Source: an uncultured Prevotella sp. | GTDB lineage: Bacteria > Bacteroidota > Bacteroidia > Bacteroidales > Bacteroidaceae | Reading direction: 5' to 3' | DNA: 15,113 bases | NCBI GenBank assembly: GCA_900769275.1 | Contig: CAAGGA010000055.1 | Span: 1 to 15,113, forward strand | Shown here: positions 8,524 to 15,113 of the stretch, piece after piece | Layout: each line of letters opens with the position of its first letter | How positions within the stretch are numbered: position 1 is the stretch's first letter | Translations under genes and position numbers: made by a program | The notes under the pieces: model-generated | The model's database searches: none | Told to the model about the DNA's origin: nothing | The model's input: only the letters and a program-made list of their open reading frames with translations

Positions 8524-8562
8524 TCGTTAATATCCTTTACTGAAATCTCGCTGGGCTTCAAC
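8524..8562 (-). repeat. Direct repeat, right copy, with flanking 9-bp duplication at the fimbrillin gene end
   Basis: Second copy of the 8357-8385 sequence, one base from the stop codon (8564-8566) of the single-unit fimbrillin. It contains TATCCTTTA at 8531-8539. The identical nonamer recurs at 8568-8576 inside the end of the coding region. The two nonamers enclose a 28-bp segment (8540-8567) that begins CTGA and ends TCAG. This resembles a small insertion with a target-site duplication, but no transposase or known element was recognised. Confidence 0.7.
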
Positions 8563-8563
8563 C

Positions 8564-9841
8564 TCAGTATCCTTTATCTATCGTTCCATCGGCAGAATAC
8601 GCCGTAGGGTCTGTCTCCCAATCAGCTATCTCAGCACGTATCACGGCGAGCGTACCTCTTCGCAGTTCCATGTTCCACACATATCGCTTGCCGCCTTCAA
8701 GGTTCTGCAGGTCGGTATTGGTGACTCGATAGACCACGGTATGTACGATGTCTGTCAAAGCCTCTTTCCATTTGATGCGTATTGCCTGAAGCATTCCGAA
8801 AGCTATGCCGTTGAAAGATTTCAGATAACCCGTGGCATAGCCGTTGTTGTCCTTTCCCATATCATACATGTCGAAGAGACTGAAAGCTGTGCCGTAAGGG
8901 TTTTCCGCAAGTTGTTCGTCGGTGTAGTCGGTGACATTGACATCCTTATATGTCGTAGGCTTCACGTTGCCATCCTTATCTGCCGTGGTAAAGAGGTAAG
9001 CCTCCTCACTGACTCCAAGGAGTTCAACGCTTTTGATATCAGAGGAGGCAATCATCACGGAGTTGTCAGCGGAGTTCCTGATGTTCACTTCCACCTGCGC
9101 AAACTGATGTTTGAAATAGAGATTCACGCGGTTTGCCGCCTGTGTAGCGCCAAGTGGTGCCTGCACCGTTATCGCCCTCACCACGTCAGGCTGGTCGGTG
9201 ATGCTGTGCATGTCCTCGGTGCGTTTCAGGCTGAACACGTTGGCAGGTAATTCCTCCGCACCATTCTCCTCCCCTGCCGTATGGTCCGCAGATACTCCAT
9301 ACAGGATATCCGCAGGTGCAAACTTCAAACTCCCTCTCGCCTCACCGTACGCCATCGTCGTGGCATGGTTGAGGTCGGTCCATGCCAGGAATACGTGCCT
9401 TTTCCTGTTCTGCCAATAGAAGCAGGGTGCGTCATAGTCGTTTCCGTACTCGTCCGTGCTCTGAGCCTCCTGATAAGAACTGTTCCAATAGAGGGAGTTG
9501 CCGACATGACCTTTCACCTTGAGAAAGGTTGTCTGGTCAGTACCAGTGATGTCAATATCGTCAGTCTCCGCATTGGCCACGTAGTACATACGGCATACGA
9601 AACGTGAACCGTCAGGCATGTAATATGTCTTGGCACCGTTGGCGGTGGAGTTGTCCTCCGTCCTCGTCACCCCGACAGCATTCTCCGTAGTCCCCACCGT
9701 GAAGAGCACCATCTCTCCCGTATGCGGTGTATTCCCATTCTCGGGTACGTCGCCTGTCATGGCATTGTCGCTGCACGCTGCCAATGTCAATGCCAATGCC
9801 ATGAGGGAAGAGAGAATATATGTGGTGTATCTGTTTGCCAT
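8564..9841 (-). CDS. Fimbrillin family surface lipoprotein, single fimbrillin unit
   Basis: 425 aa from the ATG at 9841. An in-frame TTG at 9865 would add 8 residues but overlaps the upstream stop and places extra polar residues before the signal peptide, so the ATG is preferred. The signal peptide ends Ala-Ala-Cys23-Ser-Asp. Fimbrillin (Mfa-like) landmarks in order: Val-Thr-Arg at 58-60, FYWQN at 141-145, an ADILYGVS segment at 177-184, an FKHQFAQVEV strand at 243-252, and a closing GGKRYVW...IADW (383-408). Its length suits one fimbrillin unit, unlike the double-unit proteins upstream. It could be a pilus subunit, an anchor or an adaptor between stalk and tip; the sequence does not decide. 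It follows the double-unit gene by 14 bp, indicating an operon. Confidence 0.88.
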   Translation of the reverse strand: MANRYTTYILSSLMALALTLAACSDNAMTGDVPENGNTPHTGEMVLFTVGTTENAVGVTRTEDNSTANGAKTYYMPDGSRFVCRMYYVANAETDDIDITGTDQTTFLKVKGHVGNSLYWNSSYQEAQSTDEYGNDYDAPCFYWQNRKRHVFLAWTDLNHATTMAYGEARGSLKFAPADILYGVSADHTAGEENGAEELPANVFSLKRTEDMHSITDQPDVVRAITVQAPLGATQAANRVNLYFKHQFAQVEVNIRNSADNSVMIASSDIKSVELLGVSEEAYLFTTADKDGNVKPTTYKDVNVTDYTDEQLAENPYGTAFSLFDMYDMGKDNNGYATGYLKSFNGIAFGMLQAIRIKWKEALTDIVHTVVYRVTNTDLQNLEGGKRYVWNMELRRGTLAVIRAEIADWETDPTAYSADGTIDKGY

Positions 9842-9855
9842 GTCGGTATGTGTGA

Positions 9856-11934
9856 TTAGTCCCAATCAAGGTTGGCATTTCCGCCACCCTTTGTTTCTTC
9901 CCAGTCCTTTATCATCACTCTCAAGCTGATTGCCTCTTTCTGCAGGGTGATGACATACTTGTAGTGTGTGCCACGCTTCCACTCGGTAATCTTTCCACCC
10001 ATGCCCTCACCTGTGGTGACATCGCATAGGTTAAGCTGCGCCTTGTACGTCGTGCCGTCAGCGAGTGTGATGCGTATGACGGCGTTGTCGGTCAGCGTCT
10101 GTGGCACGACACAGAGTTCTTCTATCGGTGCCGACATGGCATCAATAGCTGTCTCCTTTGTTACTGCCGCCGTGATATTGCCCGTGGCAAGGTCGATGGC
10201 GCCTGTTGTCGCAAGGTTTGTGATGCTTATCCTGGCACCGGTGAGGTTCACTGCAGCAGCTCCTGTCACCGTCCGCAACTGTATTGAGAGACGGCTCATG
10301 GTGTGCTCCAGTTGCAGAGGTATCTGTCCCGTGCGTGGCTTGATGGCATCGCCTGCCTCATAACTGAAAGCTACACCCGTGACGTCCGTACCGCTGTGCT
10401 TTGCTGTCGTTGCCCACACTATGTCATTACCCTGTGCTACTTCCGCATTGGCGGTGTATCTGCTATCCTTCAGCGTGGCTACAGCGCGGAAATACAGGGC
10501 ATCGTTGCCGTTAGGCCAATAGAGCACAGGCGTGCAGTCCCATTTCTTTGCTGTGCCATTGTATGTGGCGGTAGAACTGACAGCCGCAGTGGCAAAGGCT
10601 GCGGAAAGGGCATCTTTTGCGACACCGTTGGAGTTGAGGGCATAGAGAGAGAAGGCATCGCTCTGCGAGAAAGTGCCGTCAGTGAAGCTGAATGACACGA
10701 CATCATTCTTGAAGTCGGACGTTGCAGTCGTTGCAGCATGGACGTCAACCCATGATGATATGGAGGCTTCCACCTGCACCTGTACCTTATGCAGGGTGAC
10801 AGTCAGGGTGTAGTGAACGCCGGGACGTGTCGTATATCCCTTTCCCTGCGGTATCTCTTCGCTGCGTGTGACCTGCATTTCCCTGCCCTTTGCCTGTGCC
10901 ACTCCGTTCTCTGTCTCGGAAGTTGCCTCATCGAGCTGTGCGCCCCATGCCGAGGGTGACAGTAGTGCTTCGGTCACCTTTATGTCATAGTTGTTGCCAT
11001 CGGCATCCATGATGCGCGCGAGGGTGTTGCCAATGCTGAGGTTTGTCAGCGGTGCCGTCATGGCAATATATGTGCACTGTGCGGCAGTCCCTGATGTCTG
11101 GACATCTCCCTTGCACATCGTGATATTTTCTTTTTCAGACGCTTCGAGTGTTTTCTGCGGTGCGTTCAGCGTGGCTTGGGTATTCCATCCGTTCAGTATG
11201 ACGGAGGTATGTTCCAAAGGGTTGTCCTTAGCATCAAAGCCGTTGCCTGTCTTTATGATTATCGTCACCTCACTCATGGCGTGCGAGTAGGGCAGTGACA
11301 GTCCGCTTCGCTCGCCTGTCACGGCGTTGCTGTGTGCGTATGCCACTGGTGTCTGCTCTCCGCTCCACAAGAGGTCGGCGTGTTTCACGATGTCTTTTGT
11401 CGCTTGCTCTGCCGGCACAGTCCATCCAAGTGTTCCTGCTGCCTCGTTCAGCGTCGTGGTGATGTTTGTCTCTCCGCCGTTGTAGCAATAGCCGTAGTAT
11501 GACTGCAGGTAGTGTCCGTCGGTACGCAGGTCTGTCTCCGCAGACTGTGAGTTGCTGAAGTCGTCCCAATACAGTCCTCCATCGACGGTGAGGTCAGAGG
11601 TCTTCTCCGTCGTGCCATCGACTGTTGTCATCGTGCCTCCGTTGTACTTGAAGGTCACGAGGCGTGGCGCTTTGTCTGCCGTGACAGAAGTGCGTGCGCC
11701 TTCTTCCGTACCGTCCCACGTGACGTGGCGGATATAGGCGGTGAGTTTGTCGCCTGCCTCGAACTCCTTGTCTTTGGCACGTGTAGTGGCGTGGCTGCCG
11801 TCAATGGCTGCCGTCACCACGAGAGGTGTCTTCTGTCCGTCATCTCCGAGTGTATTCTCCGCCGTATCGCTGTCGGTGCAACTGACGATGGCGAGTGCCG
11901 TCAATGCTGCTGTCAGATAATTAGCATTCTTCAT
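9856..11934 (-). CDS. Double-unit fimbrillin family lipoprotein
   Basis: 692 aa. The signal peptide ends Val-Ser-Cys19-Thr-Asp-Ser-Asp. Two complete fimbrillin (Mfa-like) units lie in tandem. Unit 1 has TTRA at 50-53 followed by an 'EAGDKLTAY' strand, LYWDD at 121-125, a SHAMSEVTI strand at 217-225 and a closing ISSW at 392-395. Unit 2 (about 408-692) has LYWPNGN at 471-477, EHTMSRLSI at 543-551, VVPQTL at 609-614 and IKDW at 675-678. Unit 2 has no Thr-Arg at its start. In FimA/Mfa1-type pilins, an Arg near the N-terminus is where a protease removes the first strand to allow donor-strand exchange; whether Arg52 is used this way is unknown. The spacer upstream carries the second copy of the conserved hairpin and an A8 tract. 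Probably a pilus or surface-fibre subunit. Confidence 0.88.
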   Translation of the reverse strand: MKNANYLTAALTALAIVSCTDSDTAENTLGDDGQKTPLVVTAAIDGSHATTRAKDKEFEAGDKLTAYIRHVTWDGTEEGARTSVTADKAPRLVTFKYNGGTMTTVDGTTEKTSDLTVDGGLYWDDFSNSQSAETDLRTDGHYLQSYYGYCYNGGETNITTTLNEAAGTLGWTVPAEQATKDIVKHADLLWSGEQTPVAYAHSNAVTGERSGLSLPYSHAMSEVTIIIKTGNGFDAKDNPLEHTSVILNGWNTQATLNAPQKTLEASEKENITMCKGDVQTSGTAAQCTYIAMTAPLTNLSIGNTLARIMDADGNNYDIKVTEALLSPSAWGAQLDEATSETENGVAQAKGREMQVTRSEEIPQGKGYTTRPGVHYTLTVTLHKVQVQVEASISSWVDVHAATTATSDFKNDVVSFSFTDGTFSQSDAFSLYALNSNGVAKDALSAAFATAAVSSTATYNGTAKKWDCTPVLYWPNGNDALYFRAVATLKDSRYTANAEVAQGNDIVWATTAKHSGTDVTGVAFSYEAGDAIKPRTGQIPLQLEHTMSRLSIQLRTVTGAAAVNLTGARISITNLATTGAIDLATGNITAAVTKETAIDAMSAPIEELCVVPQTLTDNAVIRITLADGTTYKAQLNLCDVTTGEGMGGKITEWKRGTHYKYVITLQKEAISLRVMIKDWEETKGGGNANLDWD

Positions 11935-11944
11935 GCCTTTGCTG

Positions 11945-11952
11945 TTTTTTTT
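11945..11952 (-). repeat. A8 homopolymer in the leader, 10 nt before the start codon
   Basis: Eight consecutive T on the plus strand (A8 in the transcript) end 10 nt before the ATG at 11934. Together with the hairpin at 11966-11986 and a C-rich patch between them, the leader matches that of the 2735-5164 gene in layout. Confidence 0.7.
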
Positions 11953-11965
11953 GTTTATGGGGAGG

Positions 11966-11986
11966 CTCTTCGACCTGGTCGAAGAG
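11966..11986. repeat. Intergenic palindrome/hairpin, copy 2 (8-bp stems, 5-nt loop)
   Basis: Perfect inverted repeat with arms CTCTTCGA (11966-11973) and TCGAAGAG (11979-11986) around loop CCTGG. It differs from the copy at 5202-5222 by the outermost pair (C-G here, T-A there) and one loop base; both copies also share a flanking G and T. It lies 31 nt before the start of the 9856-11934 gene. No U-run follows. Confidence 0.85.
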
Positions 11987-12012
11987 TTCTGGTCTTTATT
12001 CCTTTTTCCTTT

Positions 12013-12039
12013 TCTCCTGTCCCTGGCTCCTGATTCCTG
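12013..12039. repeat. Degenerate 7-bp tandem repeat, about 4 copies
   Basis: Within the 115-bp spacer the plus strand reads TCTCCTG, TCCCTG, GCTCCTG, ATTCCTG. Each unit ends in CCTG; the second unit is 6 bp. In the transcript this is a purine-rich stretch with repeated CAGG. Its position just downstream of the upstream gene's stop resembles the placement of the octamer array at 1-56. Function unknown; it could be chance low complexity. Confidence 0.5.
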
Positions 12040-12049
12040 CCTTATGTCC

Positions 12050-14146
12050 TTAGAACCAGATATCGTCCGACCCCTGAACAGGAATCCAATCGACTATCGA
12101 AGCGGATACTTCCAGTTCCGTCTTCCTCATCAGGAGGCTGTATATGTAGTGCTTGCCAGACTCCCACTTCGTGATATTCTCAGGTGTTGCCTCTGCAGAG
12201 GTCTTCACCTTGATATTCTTTATCGTGGCATAATAGATGTCCGTTGTACCGTCTTCGTTGGACAGCGTGATGCGGAAGCGGAGGTCTTTGCCGTCGTTGT
12301 TGGTCAGAGACTGTGGCACCACCGTGGCGTGACGGCAGTTAGCATCCTCCGTTGCAATGTACGGCAACACATAGTCGGTGACATTTCCTGTCACGGCAAC
12401 GCTCTTGTCATGGATATTGACCTCTCCTGCCGTGTAGCCATCTACGATTTCCACCTTTGCGTTAGTGAGCGTCACGCGGTCGCTGCCTATGTCGGGTGTT
12501 GATAGCCTCACCTCTACCTGTGTCGTCATATAGTTGAAAGTGAGGTTTACGGTTGCCTCACGGGCACAGACACCATGAATACTCATATCTACAGGTGTGT
12601 GGCTGTGGCTACCGCACTTCGTTCCAGTGGCTATTACCGGTGCTCCCACGAGGAGGTTAGAGGGGAAAGCCGTGCTGTCGTATTCCTTGTTCCCGATGGT
12701 TATCTTTCCAGCCGTAACGGTGGTCGTAGTGGGGAAGACGCCACGCATGAAATAGTGGGTGGCATGGTTTGGCCAGTAGAGAGGTGAGGTGAATGCCCAT
12801 TTCTCGCTGCCGTCGGTCTTTTCTCCGGATGCTACGGACTGCTTTTCGTATGCAGTCTCGGCATTCACACTGGCTGCATCGCTGAGATAGAAGTCGAATG
12901 ACGTGAAAGCATCCTGTTTTCCAGAGGTATTATCACCCACAGAGGTAGTGACATTAATGAGCGGCTCGTACTTTTCTGCCGTCACATCCTCCCAGTCTTT
13001 CACGGCTGCGGTGATTTCGATGTCCGTCTTGCTCACGCGGAACACGAACTCGTAGTTGACACCAGCCTTGAGATATTTTCTGCCAGCGAGGACTGCCTCC
13101 TTTACGCCGCCGCCCTCCACGTTAGCAGGATTTGCCTTTATGGCATCATACAGTTGCGCCTTGGTGAGCACATATTTGTTGCCCTCGATAATGAAGCTGA
13201 CAGCTTCTGTCTCAGCAGTCATGTCCGTGCCAGGCACAAGGAGGGCTTTCAGCGTATGCGCCTTGTTCTCTGTTGCCACATGGGCGATGTCGGTATAGTC
13301 TATGATGTCTGCTTCAGCGGGTGAGGCGAACGTCCCCTCCTTGACGTTGAACGTTCCCTTGCCATAGAAACCTTTCAGTTCAAAGCCAGTAGGTTTGCCC
13401 ACAGCATCAACAAACCTGAAATCATCCACGCCATCGAAGCCATCGCCTGCTTCCAGTTTGAATGTCATGGACGCAAGGACGTGGTTATAGACGAGTTCTC
13501 CTTTGTCGAAGCGTTTCGTCTCTTGGTTGTATTTCAATCTGCCGTTTCCACTTTGTTCGCTGACATTGTTGCTGAACACAAGGTCCTGCTGTGACACGGA
13601 TGTGACATCCTGCTTGTTGTCCTTGCCGAGCGTTATGCTGACTGTCGGGGAGATGCCTTCGTCTGCCTCTGTAAACAATGTGCGAGGATTTCCCTCGCTT
13701 ATCGTGACATCAGGCGAGGTAGTCGTCATACTCTCAGCCATGCTGTTTGCCATGGCGAGGGAATAGATGGTCAGCTTCGTGTCGCGTGCGAAAGCATCGT
13801 CCCAATAGAGATAGTTGTCGCTGAACGCAACCGCTGACTTGCTGTCGTCTGCCACACCAGCCACTCCTGCCGCCGTGCCGTAGTTACATCCCCATTTCTT
13901 CTTTGGCTCACCATCCTTCTCCGCTTCCATATACAGGAAGAGGCGTGTGTTCTTTGTGAACGCCCTTGCGGGTTCACCGCCCGACACCACGGTACGTGTC
14001 AGCGGAGATACCCCCGTCTGCCCTACCGTGAACAGTATCGGGGTCTTCTCGCTGTCATCAGTGACGTTCCCCTCCTCATCCTGCGAACATGACGTCATGG
14101 TCAGGAGGACTGCAAGGAACGGAATATGTAGGAAGTTTCTTTTCAT
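12050..14146 (-). CDS. Double-unit fimbrillin family lipoprotein
   Basis: 698 aa from the ATG at 14146. The open frame continues 21 codons further upstream, but only Met at 14146 begins a normal signal peptide (Lys-Arg, then a hydrophobic core ending Thr-Ser-Cys20), and the longer form would run into the upstream gene. After Cys20 comes Ser-Gln-Asp-Glu-Glu. Unit 1: LTRT at 49-52, LYWDD at 113-117, a YNHVLASMTF strand at 220-229 and KDW at 383-385. Unit 2: SPLYWPN at 454-460, LLVGAP at 498-503, a FNYMTTQVEV strand at 537-546, VVPQSL at 609-614 and VDW at 685-687. Unit 2 resembles the second unit of the upstream gene in detail (TTTVT run, LTNAxVE strand, VxPQ(S/T)L). It lies 28 bp after that gene, so the two are co-transcribed. 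Likely a pilus or fibre subunit. Confidence 0.88.
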   Translation of the reverse strand: MKRNFLHIPFLAVLLTMTSCSQDEEGNVTDDSEKTPILFTVGQTGVSPLTRTVVSGGEPARAFTKNTRLFLYMEAEKDGEPKKKWGCNYGTAAGVAGVADDSKSAVAFSDNYLYWDDAFARDTKLTIYSLAMANSMAESMTTTSPDVTISEGNPRTLFTEADEGISPTVSITLGKDNKQDVTSVSQQDLVFSNNVSEQSGNGRLKYNQETKRFDKGELVYNHVLASMTFKLEAGDGFDGVDDFRFVDAVGKPTGFELKGFYGKGTFNVKEGTFASPAEADIIDYTDIAHVATENKAHTLKALLVPGTDMTAETEAVSFIIEGNKYVLTKAQLYDAIKANPANVEGGGVKEAVLAGRKYLKAGVNYEFVFRVSKTDIEITAAVKDWEDVTAEKYEPLINVTTSVGDNTSGKQDAFTSFDFYLSDAASVNAETAYEKQSVASGEKTDGSEKWAFTSPLYWPNHATHYFMRGVFPTTTTVTAGKITIGNKEYDSTAFPSNLLVGAPVIATGTKCGSHSHTPVDMSIHGVCAREATVNLTFNYMTTQVEVRLSTPDIGSDRVTLTNAKVEIVDGYTAGEVNIHDKSVAVTGNVTDYVLPYIATEDANCRHATVVPQSLTNNDGKDLRFRITLSNEDGTTDIYYATIKNIKVKTSAEATPENITKWESGKHYIYSLLMRKTELEVSASIVDWIPVQGSDDIWF

Positions 14147-14174
14147 TCCTGTCAATGTTTGTTGGTCGTTGTCG

Positions 14175-15113
14175 TTACACTCCTTCGAGGTCAATATTCT
14201 GATTATCACCTGTGACGGTAGTCCAATCCACGAGTTTTGCTGTCGTGATTTCTATACCTTTCTTAGTGAGTCTGAAATTGTACGAATATGACTTGCCCGG
14301 CATCCACTGCGCGTTTGTGGTGCCACCGAACTGTACATCCTTTACATTTACATAATAAATGTTTCCTTGTGCGGTGATTTTGAACCTCAGTGTCTCTAAT
14401 AATGTCTGCGGGATGACACGGTAGGTGTGCTTGGATGCTGTAGAACTGTTCTCTGTCCGTGTAATGGTCTGCGTTGCGGTGACACCTCCTGTCGTAGCAA
14501 TCTTTGCATCATAAAGGTCAAGGGTGGCGGTGTTGTAGAAATTCATGAGTTCAACGGTAGCATTTGTCAAATCTACTTTGCTGTCATCCTCGGAAGTGGA
14601 AAGGTTCACCTCGATGTTGCTCATCATGTGGAACTGCGTGATATGTATCTCGCTACTCGTGGCACCGATAGATGGGTAAAGATAGGCTTCATAACCGTCA
14701 TTGTAGGTAAACGTATGCTCTTCTTCGCCTGTATGCTTTTCCTCAAGCGGCGCGCCCCAGATATAGTCGTTGCCGTCTGCGATTGCTCCGCCTGTCATGG
14801 TGATGTGGTCTCTCGTGGAAGAAGTGACAGTCGTGGTCTGCGGAGAGATAGTGCGGAAATGATAGGAAGTATTGTTATTAGGCCAATACCATGGTGTTTC
14901 AAGGCTATTTTCTGCTGTGAGTTTATTTATGTTTCCTGTCTCTGTATATCCGCTCTTGCCGTCATCAGTTGAAGAACGGTATATATCGGACGCAATATTG
15001 GTCTGAGTGCCGGCTGTTTCCTCCATCTTTGCGCTGATGTCTATGGCATTGCTTGGTGATTGTTCTGCGCCTGTAATATTATCCCAGTCTATGAGTTTTG
15101 CTGATGTAATGAC
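14175..15113 (-). CDS. Double-unit fimbrillin family protein (5' end beyond window)
   Basis: 312 codons are visible and the frame stays open to the window edge, so the internal Met at 15026 is not the true start. The first visible residues (VITSAKLIDW) are the closing strand of one fimbrillin unit. The rest is a complete second unit: PWYWPN at visible residues 74-79, YIWGAP at 117-122, a QFHMMSNIEV strand at 160-169, VIPQTL at 234-239 and a closing strand ending VDW at 295-297. The two closing strands resemble each other (ITSAKLIDW and ITTAKLVDW), supporting a duplicated unit. The N-terminus, signal peptide and first-unit body are not visible. It is upstream in the same operon as the other double-unit genes and is probably their paralog. 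Confidence 0.87.
   Translation of the reverse strand, partial: VITSAKLIDWDNITGAEQSPSNAIDISAKMEETAGTQTNIASDIYRSSTDDGKSGYTETGNINKLTAENSLETPWYWPNNNTSYHFRTISPQTTTVTSSTRDHITMTGGAIADGNDYIWGAPLEEKHTGEEEHTFTYNDGYEAYLYPSIGATSSEIHITQFHMMSNIEVNLSTSEDDSKVDLTNATVELMNFYNTATLDLYDAKIATTGGVTATQTITRTENSSTASKHTYRVIPQTLLETLRFKITAQGNIYYVNVKDVQFGGTTNAQWMPGKSYSYNFRLTKKGIEITTAKLVDWTTVTGDNQNIDLEGV

Larger units (their letters stand above)
8348..8563. other. Repeat-rich 216-bp spacer between fimbrillin and adhesin genes
   Basis: Noncoding region between the stop of the single-unit fimbrillin (8564) and the start of the giant adhesin (8347). It contains, in plus coordinates, a direct-repeat copy (8357-8385), a GGTT octamer array (8392-8419), a loop, an AACC octamer array (8455-8486), and a second direct-repeat copy (8524-8562) touching the upstream gene's stop. 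I found no good match to the Bacteroides -7 element (TAnnTTTG) on the minus strand and no hairpin followed by a U-run. It may be a regulatory or recombination-prone leader, or an accumulation of small repeated elements. Confidence 0.75.

Noticed and set aside
8348..8563. Bacteroides-type promoter (TAnnTTTG with upstream TTG)
   Set aside because: No good match was found on the minus strand in this or the other spacers, so promoters are not called.
9842..9865. TTG start at 9865 for the single-unit fimbrillin
   Set aside because: It overlaps the upstream stop codon and adds a polar extension before an otherwise ordinary lipoprotein signal peptide that starts at ATG 9841.
5202..11986. The two hairpins as ends of a mobile element carrying three genes
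   Set aside because: The copies are in the same orientation, there is no target duplication or transposase, and the enclosed genes match those outside in type.
14147..14209. Longer N-terminus for the 12050-14146 gene
   Set aside because: The extra 21 residues precede a good lipoprotein signal peptide and overlap the end of the upstream gene; Met at 14146 fits better.

Overview
The window looks like chromosomal DNA from a Bacteroidales bacterium (Bacteroidota), possibly Prevotella-like. The evidence is a head-to-tail run of fimbrillin-family (FimA/Mfa1, type V pilus) lipoproteins. Six of the seven start with a short hydrophobic signal peptide and a lipobox cysteine followed by acidic residues, as in Bacteroidota surface lipoproteins. 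Start codons lack strong Shine-Dalgarno sequences, and two have A-rich leaders. The genus is a guess.

All seven genes lie on the minus strand, so transcription runs from base 15113 toward base 1. In that order they are: a double-unit fimbrillin cut by the window edge (14175-15113); a complete double-unit fimbrillin (12050-14146); a second complete double-unit fimbrillin (9856-11934); a single-unit fimbrillin (8564-9841); and three large proteins with a fimbrillin-like N-terminal half and a beta-rich C-terminal half (5276-8347, 2735-5164, 57-2729). Gaps are 28, 115, 14, 216, 111 and 5 bp. All seven share recurring fimbrillin landmarks: a YW or W strand near the middle, a strand built on a conserved His or aromatic (H-x-x-x-[STAV]), and a closing strand usually ending in an acidic residue plus Trp. 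The likely reading is a surface pilus or adhesin locus, with repeat-unit subunits upstream and large, presumably tip-located adhesins downstream. No pilus regulator, protease, recombinase or transposase is in view.

The DNA between genes is more unusual than the genes. Two spacers (before 2735-5164 and before 9856-11934) carry the same 8-5-8 hairpin with a compensatory base-pair change, followed by an A8 tract just before the start codon. The 216-bp spacer between the single-unit fimbrillin and the first large adhesin holds two opposed octamer arrays (GGTT-type and AACC-type) that can fold into a long stem. These are flanked by direct copies of a roughly 30-bp sequence, one of which sits between 9-bp duplications at the 3' end of the upstream gene. 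Another octamer array (seven copies) starts at the base after the last gene's stop. No tRNA, rRNA, CRISPR or insertion-sequence gene was seen, and no convincing Bacteroides-type promoter or rho-independent terminator was found in the spacers.
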